Assembly (NCBI RefSeq): GCF_014737315.1
Contig: NZ_JPUF01000005.1
Coordinates: 1 to 64,000 of the forward strand
Direction of reading: 5' to 3'
Length of the DNA stretch: 64,000 nt
From: Treponema zioleckii
GTDB lineage: Bacteria; Spirochaetota; Spirochaetia; Treponematales; Treponemataceae
The notes below the pieces were generated by a model, which was given only the letters and a program-made list of their open reading frames with translations, had not been told where the DNA came from and made no database searches. Of the stretch, positions 1 through 8,312 are shown in pieces; the stretch's first letter is position 1; each line of letters begins with the position of its first letter. The translations under genes and the position numbers were made by a program.

Positions 1-772
1 CATAGGAACTGTTTCTGCGCCATTGGTCATCATCGGTTTCGTAAAGTTCACGGCGGGTAAAAAGTTTTGGATAGTCGTCTGGAGTGTAATAAAAAAGGTC
101 GAGCGCACTCGATTCTTTTGTCTCGACGTACACACTGTTTTTGATTTGCAGCGTGTAAATTTTGTTGTAAATCTCGCTGTATGGCGGTTCCTGTACCGTG
201 TACGAGCGGATTTGCGTGTTTGAAATATTGCTGATTTTGATTCGCTTGCCGCTCAAAATCTGATAGTTGAACGTCCAAGTTTTTGACCCTTTTATTTTTG
301 CCGTGCCGTTTTCATAAAAATTCACTGCCGCCCAGTCATCATACCACGCCACCATTTTCCATTCTTTTGACATAAGATAACGCTTTACAGCTGCGCTGTC
401 CCAATTTGAGCTGTCAAATTCAGGCTGTTCTTTTACCAAATATCCACCAAATACCCAGCCGTATTCAGGCTCCTCGCTTTTCCACTCGTAACGCGGAATC
501 AGAATTTCCACCCACGGAGCGGTGATTCCGTCAATCGTTTCTTCTTGCCCGATTGCCACGACTTTGACGGGAATCCTGTACGGCACGCTGCAAAGCCTGT
601 TTGATTTGAGAGAAGGATAATCCCGTACTTTTAACCCAACGTCGGAATCTACGAACATAGTGTCAAGAACTTTGCCATTTTCGTAAAATCGGCTCTTGTC
701 CGCAAAAAGGGGATTTACAAAAACTGACAAATTGATTAGCGAAGCGATAAATAGACAAATTAACTTTTTCAT
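1..772 (-). CDS. SH3-domain (SH3b) secreted protein, 3' end outside window
   Basis: An open frame runs from an ATG at 772 to the left edge with no stop, so the C-terminus is missing (about 257 codons seen). The N-terminus (MKKLICLFIASLINLSVF) is a signal peptide. Residues about 40-110 read as a bacterial SH3 domain (start VGLKVRDYPSLKS, end YGWVFGGYLVKE), a fold often used by cell-envelope proteins to bind peptidoglycan or ligands. The rest is rich in aromatic beta-strand-like sequence with no enzyme motif. Spirochetes carry many such exported SH3b proteins of unknown role. Function inferred only at domain level. Confidence 0.7.
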   Translation of the reverse strand, partial: MKKLICLFIASLINLSVFVNPLFADKSRFYENGKVLDTMFVDSDVGLKVRDYPSLKSNRLCSVPYRIPVKVVAIGQEETIDGITAPWVEILIPRYEWKSEEPEYGWVFGGYLVKEQPEFDSSNWDSAAVKRYLMSKEWKMVAWYDDWAAVNFYENGTAKIKGSKTWTFNYQILSGKRIKISNISNTQIRSYTVQEPPYSEIYNKIYTLQIKNSVYVETKESSALDLFYYTPDDYPKLFTRRELYETDDDQWRRNSSY

Positions 773-905
773 ATTCTACCCTCATTTATTCTAGCAGAAA
801 TTGGAGCGTATTAGAAGAAATAAGAAAAGAACACGATGATTTTTTGACAAGATGATAGGAAAAATTGTGTGGAAAGACAGCTGACGATTTGTGGAGTGAG
901 TGCAG

Positions 906-1625
906 CTATTTTCTTGCGTAAAAATCGGCGGCGATTTGGGCGTAATTCCAGTTTGAATTTTCATTGTCAAAACCGTTCGGGTATGAATTGTATTTCATTA
1001 ATTTTTCGATTTGCGAACGAGTTTTATGAAAGCCAGCATTGTATGCGGTTGCGAGAATTTTGATTTTTGTTTCAACGGGGGCTTTTTCGAGCGAGAATTT
1101 TTTTGTGCAAATGTCGATGAACGCAAAAAGATAAGCAAATTCCGTTTTTCGTGTTCGTAGTCGCCTTATTCTTGCTGACCGTGCGCCGTAACTTTTTCTT
1201 TCGCCCTTAAAATCAATCATCGCATATTTTAGTTTCAGTTCCGAATTTTTGGAAATCTCAATTTCAATTGCTTCTGCAAAAATCGGCTTTATTTGGAAAT
1301 GCCCAATAGAGCAGCCTTCGGCTTCCATGCCCGCGTTATAGGCAAGTTTGTTCGCAAGGGTTTCAAGTTCGTCTTCAAATTGCGAGTAGCGCATTAGTTC
1401 TGGAAAGACAATCGAAACTGCAAGCTTGATTTGAGAATCACTTTTTGAAAATTCAAAATCCTTCATTTGCGATTTTAGTTCGTCCGACAGTTTCTGGGCT
1501 TTTTCAAAGACTTTTGGATTTTCGGCAGCGTAGGAATAAAGTCCGTTCAAAGCCGTTTGCGAAAAACTCAAAAACAGAGTGCAGAACGACAAAATCACAA
1601 AAAAAGTTTTTTTTGCAAAATTCAT
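906..1625 (-). CDS. Putative exported lytic transglycosylase-like protein
   Basis: About 239 aa. The start at 1625 places the signal peptide (MNFAKKTFFVILSFCTLFLS) at the N-terminus; an upstream in-frame ATG at 1643 would overlap the end of the exonuclease gene and is less likely. The C-terminal half carries patterns of SLT-type lytic transglycosylases: EAEGCSIGHFQIKP, resembling the catalytic-region GxxQxxP motif, and ILATAYNAGF, resembling the AYNAG motif. These enzymes cleave the MurNAc-GlcNAc bond of peptidoglycan in the periplasm. The family match is weak to moderate and the catalytic Glu is not certain. It lies 2 bp downstream of the exonuclease III gene on the same strand and is probably co-transcribed. 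Confidence 0.55.
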   Translation of the reverse strand: MNFAKKTFFVILSFCTLFLSFSQTALNGLYSYAAENPKVFEKAQKLSDELKSQMKDFEFSKSDSQIKLAVSIVFPELMRYSQFEDELETLANKLAYNAGMEAEGCSIGHFQIKPIFAEAIEIEISKNSELKLKYAMIDFKGERKSYGARSARIRRLRTRKTEFAYLFAFIDICTKKFSLEKAPVETKIKILATAYNAGFHKTRSQIEKLMKYNSYPNGFDNENSNWNYAQIAADFYARK

Positions 1626-1626
1626 T

Positions 1627-2390
1627 TTAAAATCCCAGGTCAAGTTCGACAGGGCAGTGGTCTGAGCCTAAAATGTCGGCATGAATTTTTGCGTCGGTTA
1701 ATTTTGATTTTAAGTCGTCAGAAATCAAAAAATAGTCAATGCGCCAGCCTGCGTTTCGCTCTCTTGCATGGAATCTGTACGACCACCAGCTGTAAGCGTC
1801 TTTGAGTTCTGGGTTGAGCGTTCGGAATGTGTCAATAAATCCGCTTGCGAGTAGCTCCGTCATTTTTCCGCGTTCTTCGTCCGTAAAGCCTGCGTTTTTA
1901 TGATTTGCGGCAGGATTCTTAATGTCAATTTCGTTGTGAGCCACGTTCAAATCACCGCAAACAACGACTCCCTTTTTTGCTTTTAAGCCGAGCAGATACT
2001 TTTTGAATTCATCTTCCCACGTCATTCTGTAATCGAGGCGTTTTAATTCGTTCTGGGAATTAGGCGTGTACACCGTAACCAAGAAAAAATCAGCGTATTC
2101 GAGTGTGATTACACGGCCTTCGGTGTCGTGCTCCTCGATTCCGATTCCGTAAGAAACGCTCAGTGGCTCGTGCTTCGTAAAAATCGCGGTTCCTGAGTAG
2201 CCTTTTTTTTGGGTCTATAATTCCAATACTGATGATAGCCCGGCAAGTCCATTTCTATTTGGCCCGCCTGCAATTTTGTTTCTTGCAAGCAGAAAAAGTC
2301 AGCGTTCAGCGAGTTAAAGGCTTCCATAAAATTTTTGCCCATTACGGCACGAAGCCCGTTTACGTTCCAAGAGATAAATTTGTATTCCAT
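1627..2390 (-). pseudogene. xth: Exodeoxyribonuclease III (xth), one-base frameshift
   Basis: N-terminal part (from MEYKFISWNVNGLRAV at 2390) and C-terminal part (ending at 1627) lie in different frames. Together they give about 254 residues, the normal length of exonuclease III/AP endonuclease, which removes damaged 3' ends and cleaves abasic sites. Diagnostic motifs are present in order: WNVNGLRA, LQETK, then in the other frame [21 protein letters not shown] and [10 protein letters not shown]. The frame changes at a run of eight T (2203-2210, A on the coding strand); nine A would restore GYSGTAIF. No other damage is visible, so this is either a very recent mutation or a homopolymer sequencing error. 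Confidence 0.85.
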
Positions 2391-2440
2391 AAAAAAATTA
2401 TAGCAGTTCGGGGAATTATTTAAAAGACTCCTAGCTTCAT

Positions 2441-2470
2441 AAAAAAAGCCCTCCGTGTTTACAGAGGGCT
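2441..2470 (-). terminator. Rho-independent terminator of the lipoprotein gene
   Basis: On the minus strand AGCCCTC and GAGGGCT (7-bp stem, about 10-nt loop) are followed by a run of seven T. It lies 20 nt downstream of the lipoprotein stop codon and upstream of xth. Confidence 0.8.
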
Positions 2471-2489
2471 AAAAAGTCGAAATGGACCA

Positions 2490-3011
2490 TTATTTTTTTA
2501 TTGTAAAAGTAATAGGCTGTAATAATTGGATATGAACCATCTCTTCTGTATCTGAATGGGGATTTTGCATATCTAAATCTTGCATTTCACCTTTCATATC
2601 GAGGATAAAATAATCTCCATCTTTGAAAGTAAATTTAAATAGTCTGTTGTCAATACCTTGTTTTTTTAGTTTTGCTACAGCACCCAAAAAAGCCCAATAA
2701 GCAGAAAATTTATTGTCTCCCATCAATTTTTTTATAGCTGATATTGGCATCCCTCTAAGACTTTGCCCTTCATAACAATCATTCCCATCTTTAAAAGTCA
2801 TTCTTAATCCTGTTGTTTCTTCATAAGCACCAATAGGATTTGACATAATTTGAACTAAAGTCAAATTTGAACATTCATTTAACTTGTACTCACCAAAATC
2901 AAGAACGAAATTTGATTCAATTTCTTGCTTGGTTATTTTAGATGTTGTTTGGCAGCTTGAAATTAAGAAAATAGAAAGGATTGCTGTGAATACAAAAAAT
3001 GTATTTTTCAT
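2490..3011 (-). CDS. Hypothetical lipoprotein
   Basis: 173 aa with a signal peptide and lipobox (FLISSC, Cys at about residue 20), so it should be exported and lipidated. The mature part has no motif I recognise; it contains GNDCYEGQSLRGMP and a basic segment FKFTFKDGDYFILDMKGE. It is flanked by its own terminator on the 3' side and a roughly 120-bp gap to araD on the 5' side, so it is probably monocistronic. Function unknown. Confidence 0.7.
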   Translation of the reverse strand: MKNTFFVFTAILSIFLISSCQTTSKITKQEIESNFVLDFGEYKLNECSNLTLVQIMSNPIGAYEETTGLRMTFKDGNDCYEGQSLRGMPISAIKKLMGDNKFSAYWAFLGAVAKLKKQGIDNRLFKFTFKDGDYFILDMKGEMQDLDMQNPHSDTEEMVHIQLLQPITFTIKK

Positions 3012-3130
3012 TATTAACTCCGAATTTAAATTTTCTTTTATAAAAATACATTTTTTTCAATAATAAAATCAAGTGCGAAAAAAACGAGCCGGGCGGAATC
3101 TCAATTTGCCCAGCTCGCTATTATTGCAGA

Positions 3131-3850
3131 CTATTTTTTCTGGCCGTAGTAAGCGTTCGGTCCGTGCTTTCGCTGGTAGTGCTTGTCGATGATGTACGGT
3201 GGCAATTGGGTTGCGGCAGGATTTACCTGCAGAGTGATTGTCGCCATTTTTGCAACTTCTTCAAGAACTGCGGCGTTGTACACGGCTTTGTCCGGTGTAG
3301 CTCCCCATGTGAATGGCCCGTGTCCTGCGACCAAGACCATCGTTGTTTCTGCCGGGTGCAAACCTTCGTCGGCAAAGTGCTTTACGATAAGGTTTCCGGT
3401 CTCAAGCTCGTAGTTTCTTGTGAGAGCGTCTTTTGTAATGTAAGGCGTGCAAGGAACTACCGACTGAATGTGGTCTGCGTGCGTCGTTCCAAAAAGCGGA
3501 ATAGGACGTTGTGCCTGTGCCCAGCCCACGGCGTAAGTTGAATGCGTATGCACGATTCCGCCAATTTTTGCCCCGCCTTTCACAGCCCATTCTTTGTAAA
3601 GAACAAGGTGCGTGTTTGTATCGCTTGAAGGATTCAATTCTCCCTCAACAACCTTTCCGTCCAAATCGACAACAACCATGCTGTCAACTGTAAGTTCCGG
3701 GTAAGCGACTCCAGACGGCTTGATTGCAAAAACACCTGCGTCCGGGTCAAAAGCCGACACGTTCCCCCAGGTGTAAATCGCAAGTTTTTGAGCCGGAATC
3801 TGCATGTTCGCTTCGTAAGCCTGCTCTTTTATTGTCTGAAACATACTCAT
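3131..3850 (-). CDS. araD: L-ribulose-5-phosphate 4-epimerase
   Basis: Converts L-ribulose 5-phosphate to D-xylulose 5-phosphate, the last step of L-arabinose entry into the pentose phosphate pathway. The class II aldolase/AraD fold is clear: TWGNVSAFDP (about residue 30), PSGVAYPEL, SSDTNTHLVLY, the zinc-binding HTHSTYAVGWA pair of His, and VAGHGPFTWG with the third His. Length (about 240 aa) is normal. I chose ATG 3850 because AAGGAC lies at ribosome-binding distance; an in-frame start at 3874 sits inside the upstream palindrome. Third gene of the kinase-isomerase-epimerase cluster, separated from araA by a 44-bp inverted repeat. Confidence 0.95.
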   Translation of the reverse strand: MSMFQTIKEQAYEANMQIPAQKLAIYTWGNVSAFDPDAGVFAIKPSGVAYPELTVDSMVVVDLDGKVVEGELNPSSDTNTHLVLYKEWAVKGGAKIGGIVHTHSTYAVGWAQAQRPIPLFGTTHADHIQSVVPCTPYITKDALTRNYELETGNLIVKHFADEGLHPAETTMVLVAGHGPFTWGATPDKAVYNAAVLEEVAKMATITLQVNPAATQLPPYIIDKHYQRKHGPNAYYGQKK

Positions 3851-3869
3851 ATTTTTTGTCCTTAGTTTT

Positions 3870-3913
3870 GTCATGCCGAAAGGATTTTACAAAAAAACTT
3901 GTTTCGGCATGAC
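3870..3913. repeat. Palindromic dispersed repeat between araA and araD
   Basis: GTCATGCCGAAA (3870-3881) and its exact complement TTTCGGCATGAC (3902-3913) enclose a 20-nt loop. Related GTCATGCC/TTCGGCATGAC elements recur near 39.1 kb. In the araA-araD mRNA it would form a strong hairpin that could stabilise or attenuate the downstream message. Confidence 0.75.
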
Positions 3914-3927
3914 GTAACTCTACTATA

Positions 3928-5448
3928 TTAGCGTTTTGCGTTCCAGTAAGCGGCATTCCAGCGGAGTTCGTTACGAATCTGAGGAATTGTAGTCTCTTTT
4001 CCGATTGCCACGCACTCAATTCCTACCATCTCAGCCCAGTCCTGAAGCTGCTCGCGTGTTATGATGTTTGAGAATGCTGTGTGGTGTCCGCCACCTGCCA
4101 AAATCCATGCTTCTGCAGAAGTTGCAAGGCTTGGGTATGGCTTCCAGAGCATACGTGCAACTGGGAGTTTTGGAAGTGGAGCTTCCGGTGGAATTACGTT
4201 GATTTCGTTCACTACGCAGCGGAATCGATTTCCCATGTCAACAACTGCCGCAACGAGACCTTCGCCTTCGAGTGTGTTGAATACGAAGCGTGCAGGTGGT
4301 TCTTTGTCGCCAATTCCAAGGTGATGAACTTCGATTTTTGGTTTTGAGACTGCAATTTCCGGGTCAACTTCGAGCATGTGGCTACCCATGTTGGCTTCCT
4401 TGCCTTTAACAAGGTTGTAAGTATAGTCTTCCATGAATGCGTTGCCTTTTTTGCCCGCAACAACCTGACCTGCCGTCATTGCCTTGAACGTTCGGACGAG
4501 AGCGGAAGTTTTCCAGTCGCCTTCCGCACCGAATCCGTAGCCGTCTGCAAGAAGTCTCTGAATTGCAAGACCTGGAAGCTGCTTCATTCCGTGCAAATCC
4601 TGGAAGTTGGTGCAGAGTGCTTTTCCGTCGTTGTCCTTGAGGAATTTTCTGAGGGCGATTTCGATTTTTGCCTGCTCTTTAATCTGACCGATAACAAAAT
4701 CCTTGTCGAATCCGTTTCCACAGTCATATACGATTTCGTATTTTTGATTGTATTCGTCGAAGAGTGCGTCAATATCACCCTGGCTAACTTCGTTCATGTA
4801 TGCTACGAGGTCGCCGATTCCGTAATACGGAACGCTCCATCCGAATTTAATCATTGCCTCAACTTTGTCGCCGTCAGTAACAGCAACTTCACGCATGTTG
4901 TCTCCGAAGCGGATTACGCGGAGCGTTTTTCCATCAGCAACGGCGCGGGCAACTCGCATCCAGTCAGCAATTCTTTTCTGAGTGCATTCATCTGCCCAGT
5001 GACCAACGATAACTTTTCGCGGCATGTCCATTCGGCTCGTGATGAATCCGAATTCGCGGTCTCCGTGCGCACTCTGGTTCAGGTTCATAAAGTCCATGTC
5101 CATCGTTGCGTAAGGAATTTCCACGTTGAACTGAGTGTTGAGCTGCAAGAGAGGTTTTTTGTAAGCGTTCAAGCCCGCAATCCACATTTTTGCAGGGCTG
5201 AATGTGTGGCACCAAACGATAACGCCGGCACATTTATCGCAGGCATTCGCTTCTTCAAGAGTTTTGTGGATTGAAGATGGCGTCAAAAGAGTCTCTTTCC
5301 AAACAAGTTTGCAAGGAAATCCTGCTTTGGCGTTAAGCTCATCAACGATTTTTTTTGAGTCGATGGCAACCTGTTTTAACGTCTCCTCTCCATACAATTC
5401 TTGGCTTCCTGTAAGAAACCAAAATTCAAACTCCTCTAATCCTATCAT
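3928..5448 (-). CDS. araA: L-arabinose isomerase
   Basis: 506 aa, the usual length. Interconverts L-arabinose and L-ribulose in the cytoplasm (Mn-dependent). Starts FEFWFLTGSQELYG, the highly conserved AraA opening; further family signatures are TPSSIHKTLEEANAC, GVIVWCHTFSPAKMWI, FGAEGDWKTSALVR and AWILAGGGHHTAFS, with the metal-site Glu/His residues of these blocks in place. A strong AGGAGG site precedes ATG 5448. It sits between the FGGY kinase and araD, all minus strand, which fixes its role as L-arabinose rather than L-fucose isomerase. Confidence 0.97.
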   Translation of the reverse strand: MIGLEEFEFWFLTGSQELYGEETLKQVAIDSKKIVDELNAKAGFPCKLVWKETLLTPSSIHKTLEEANACDKCAGVIVWCHTFSPAKMWIAGLNAYKKPLLQLNTQFNVEIPYATMDMDFMNLNQSAHGDREFGFITSRMDMPRKVIVGHWADECTQKRIADWMRVARAVADGKTLRVIRFGDNMREVAVTDGDKVEAMIKFGWSVPYYGIGDLVAYMNEVSQGDIDALFDEYNQKYEIVYDCGNGFDKDFVIGQIKEQAKIEIALRKFLKDNDGKALCTNFQDLHGMKQLPGLAIQRLLADGYGFGAEGDWKTSALVRTFKAMTAGQVVAGKKGNAFMEDYTYNLVKGKEANMGSHMLEVDPEIAVSKPKIEVHHLGIGDKEPPARFVFNTLEGEGLVAAVVDMGNRFRCVVNEINVIPPEAPLPKLPVARMLWKPYPSLATSAEAWILAGGGHHTAFSNIITREQLQDWAEMVGIECVAIGKETTIPQIRNELRWNAAYWNAKR

Positions 5449-5510
5449 CTTTTTTTCCTCCTTTTTTGATGATTAGTTTTTTTATAATTTTTTCGACTTC
5501 GCTCACCGGC

Positions 5511-7106
5511 TTATTCAATCGATTCGATAGCAGCTTTTTCGATTGCCAAGCCTTTTGTGTAGCGTGCGAAGAATTTGTTGAATCCTTCAATGTCATCTTG
5601 TTTTGGCGAAACCGTCGTTTTCTTGCTTGTGGCAAATACTTTTTCGGCCAGCCATGCGTCAAGAGTCTTTCCGCCACCGTTCACGAGATAGCTTGCCAAA
5701 ACAGCCATTCCCCACGGACCGCCTTCGCCAGCAGTTTCCAGTGCAGAAACAGGGGTGTGCAATGCAGCAGACATAACGGTAAGTCCAGTTTCCGCGGTCT
5801 TGAAGAATCCGCCGTGACCGGTAAGACTGTCGATTTTTACGTTTTCTTCGTCAAAAAGAATGTCCATGCCGGTTCTGAGCGCACCGAGAGCCGTAAAAAG
5901 CTGTGCGCGGATAAAGTTTGGCATTGTAAAGTTTGCGTGCTGCGTGCGGACAAAAAGCGGTCTGCCTTCCGTAAGACCTGTAATGCTTTCTCCAGAAAGA
6001 TAATTGAACGGTAAAAGCCCGCCGCAGTCTTTGTCGCCTTCAAGAGCTGCTTTTAAGAGCGTTCCGTAGAGCGTGCCTTTGTCAACGTTGCAGCCAGTTG
6101 CCTTTAGAACCTCGTCAAAGAGATTTACCCAATGGTCAAACTCGCCCATGCAGTTGTTCGCGTGGGCCATCGCCACGAGCGCGCCGTCAGGCGTTGTGAC
6201 CAAATCAATCAAGCCGTTGTAAGCTTTGCTCAAATCCTTTTCGAGAACGACCATCGCAAAAACCGAAGTTCCTGCCGAGACATTTCCCGTTCGTTTTGCG
6301 ACGCTGTTTGTCGCAATCATCCCCGTTCCGGCATCGCCTTCTGGCGGAGCAAGTTTAGCTCCGGCTTCAAGCTCCCTTGTTGGGTCAAGGAGTTTTGCGC
6401 CGTCCGCGGTGAGCGTGCCTGCATCTTCGCCTGCAAGAAGAACTTTCGGCAGCAAATCTTCCAGTTTCCAAGCGAATTTTTTGTCAGCAACAAGATTGTC
6501 AAATTTTTCTATAAATTTTTTGTTGTAATTTTTTGTGGCAGTGTCAATCGGGAACATTCCGGAAGCATCTCCGATTCCCAAAACTTTTTGGCCTGTGAGC
6601 TTCCAATGAATGAATCCCGCGAGGGTTGTAAAGAAAGAAATGTCTTTTACGTGCGGCTCTTTGTTCAGAATTGCCTGATAAAGATGCGAAATGCTCCAGC
6701 GTTCCGGGATAGGGTAGCAGAAGAGCGAAGAAAGTTTTTCTGAAGCTTCGCCGGTAATCGTGTTGCGCCACGTTCTGAACGGAACAAGAAGCGTACCGTT
6801 CTTGTCAAAGGCAAGGTATCCGTGCATCATTGCCGAAATTCCAAGTGCCCTGATTTTTTTGAGGGCGACACCGAACTTTTTCTGAACGTCAGATTTCAAG
6901 TCGGAATACGCCGATTGCAGACCCGCAATAATCTCTTCCTGCGAGTAAGTCCAGATTCCGTCTACGAGGGAATTTTCCCAGGTGTGACTTCCTTGTGCGA
7001 CTGGCGCGTTCGTTTCGTCAATCAGCACAGCCTTGATTCGTGTCGAGCCGAATTCGATTCCCACAATCGCATTGCCCGATTCAATGAGGTTTTTAATTTT
7101 CTCCAT
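5511..7106 (-). CDS. araB: FGGY-family carbohydrate kinase, probable L-ribulokinase
   Basis: 531 aa. The FGGY/xylulokinase fold shows an ATPase opening (VGIEFGSTRIKAVLID), GISAMMHGYLAFD, GIGDASGMFPID (substrate region) and a late nucleotide-binding GHGGFFKTAETG plus AGEGGPWGMAVLAS. Sequence alone does not separate xylulokinase from ribulokinase, but its position as first gene before araA and araD points to phosphorylation of L-ribulose. RBS AAGGAA precedes ATG 7106. Transcription starts in the divergent region shared with the sugar-sensing genes, so control by that two-component system is likely (inference). Confidence 0.85.
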   Translation of the reverse strand: MEKIKNLIESGNAIVGIEFGSTRIKAVLIDETNAPVAQGSHTWENSLVDGIWTYSQEEIIAGLQSAYSDLKSDVQKKFGVALKKIRALGISAMMHGYLAFDKNGTLLVPFRTWRNTITGEASEKLSSLFCYPIPERWSISHLYQAILNKEPHVKDISFFTTLAGFIHWKLTGQKVLGIGDASGMFPIDTATKNYNKKFIEKFDNLVADKKFAWKLEDLLPKVLLAGEDAGTLTADGAKLLDPTRELEAGAKLAPPEGDAGTGMIATNSVAKRTGNVSAGTSVFAMVVLEKDLSKAYNGLIDLVTTPDGALVAMAHANNCMGEFDHWVNLFDEVLKATGCNVDKGTLYGTLLKAALEGDKDCGGLLPFNYLSGESITGLTEGRPLFVRTQHANFTMPNFIRAQLFTALGALRTGMDILFDEENVKIDSLTGHGGFFKTAETGLTVMSAALHTPVSALETAGEGGPWGMAVLASYLVNGGGKTLDAWLAEKVFATSKKTTVSPKQDDIEGFNKFFARYTKGLAIEKAAIESIE

Positions 7107-7154
7107 CTTTTTCCTTCTTTTTTTGTAACTTCTTCTATCTTAAATCGCATATTC

Positions 7155-7174
7155 AGAAATAGCAAAATATTTCT
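7155..7174. promoter_or_regulatory. Inverted repeat in the araBAD/sensor divergent region (candidate operator)
   Basis: AGAAATA (7155-7161) and TATTTCT (7168-7174) form a 7-bp palindrome with a 6-bp spacer, about 50 bp upstream of the kinase start. Possible binding site for the AraC-type regulator encoded nearby; no proof from sequence. Confidence 0.35.
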
Positions 7175-7214
7175 AAAAAGCATTGATTTTGGACAATAAC
7201 GAAAAAATGAAAAC

Positions 7215-7242
7215 TTGACTTTTGGAAAATTCAGCATAAAAT
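7215..7242 (+). promoter_or_regulatory. Sigma70-type promoter of the sugar-sensing operon
   Basis: TTGACT (7215-7220) and TAAAAT (7237-7242) are separated by 16 bp, giving a predicted start near 7249, about 13 nt before the first ATG of the sensor gene. Confidence 0.55.
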
Positions 7243-7261
7243 AAAATCTATCCAAAAAGTT

Positions 7262-8312
7262 ATGGCATATCTAAAAATGAATTTTAAAATAAAATTATCT
7301 CGTATCATTTTTATTTTTCTGATTCTTGTGGTGGCACTTTCCTCGGTTTTTGGGTTTCTTGCGTTCAAAAACAAAAATTACCGAGAAAAAAACTGAGCGG
7401 CTGATTCTGGGTTTTTCGCAAATTGGCTCAGAAAGTGCGTGGCGCACCCGAAACACGCAGTCGATTTTTGAGGCTGCCGAAGCGAACGACATTCAAATTA
7501 TTTTTGACGATGCCCAGCAGAAGCAGGAAAATCAAATAAAAGCAATCCGCTCGTTCATTGTTTATCAGGTTGATATTATTGCGTTTGTGCCGATTGTTGA
7601 GGACGGTTGGGATGAAGTTTTAAAAGAAGCCCATGCAGCCGGCATCCCCGTAATTTTGGTGGACAGGCACATAACTGCCGACAAGTCGCTTTATGCGGGA
7701 TTTTTGGGCGAAAATGCCCTCGAAGAAGGACGAAAGGCTTCTGATTTTTTGATGAAAATCTGTGCGGACAAAACAAAAACAATAAACATTCTTGAAATAT
7801 CTGGAACTGAAAATTCTTCTATAGCAAAAGAGCGTGCACAAGGCTTTAGAGAAGGAATTTTAAGAAACGAGAATTTAAAAATCATTCATTCGGTGAACGG
7901 AGACTTTTTGCGCTCGCGCGGAAAAGAGATTGCCGAAAATTTAATTCAGAATGCTCGCGATTCTGGGAATTTTAAAAATGACGTGCTTTATTTTGACGGA
8001 CAAAAAATTGACGTGATTTATTCCCATAATGATTCTATGACGCTTGGCGTTCTTGATTCCTTTGCGAACTACGGAATAAATCCTGCGGACACTATAATTA
8101 TCAGCGTTGATGCGGAACAAAAATCGATTGACGCATTGGTGGAAGGAAAGCTTAACTGCGTTGTTGAGTGCAACCCGAACCTTGGCGAAATGTTAATGAA
8201 ACTCGTAAAAGATGTGGCTAGCGGCAAAAAAATTCCAAAAGTGACTTATAACGAGGAACGTATTTTTACAAAGTTCGACGATTTTAGCCTTTATGAACCG
8301 CGAGGTTACTAA
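7262..8312 (+). pseudogene. Membrane-anchored sugar-binding sensor protein (AraP-like), frameshifted
   Basis: The signal/anchor segment (KLSRIIFIFLILVVALSS, from ATG 7262 or 7277) and the binding domain lie in different frames. The break is at a run of seven A (7386-7392); six A joins them into about 350 residues. The body is a periplasmic type-I binding protein of the YtfQ/ribose-binding family: GFSQIGSESAWRTRN near the start, PVILVDRH, NDSMTLGVLDSF and IISVDAEQKSID. Gene order binding protein-histidine kinase-AraC response regulator matches the three-component AraPST arabinose sensor of Geobacillus, so it probably presents extracellular sugar to the kinase. The stop of this gene abuts the TTG start of the kinase. 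Confidence 0.8.

Noticed and set aside
869-1063. Small plus-strand frame opposite the transglycosylase-like gene
   Set aside because: Antisense shadow, Arg/Cys/Phe-rich, no support.
4378-5274. 298-codon plus-strand frame opposite araA
   Set aside because: It is the antisense shadow of a certain, highly conserved gene and has Val/Phe/Cys-rich composition with no RBS or domain.
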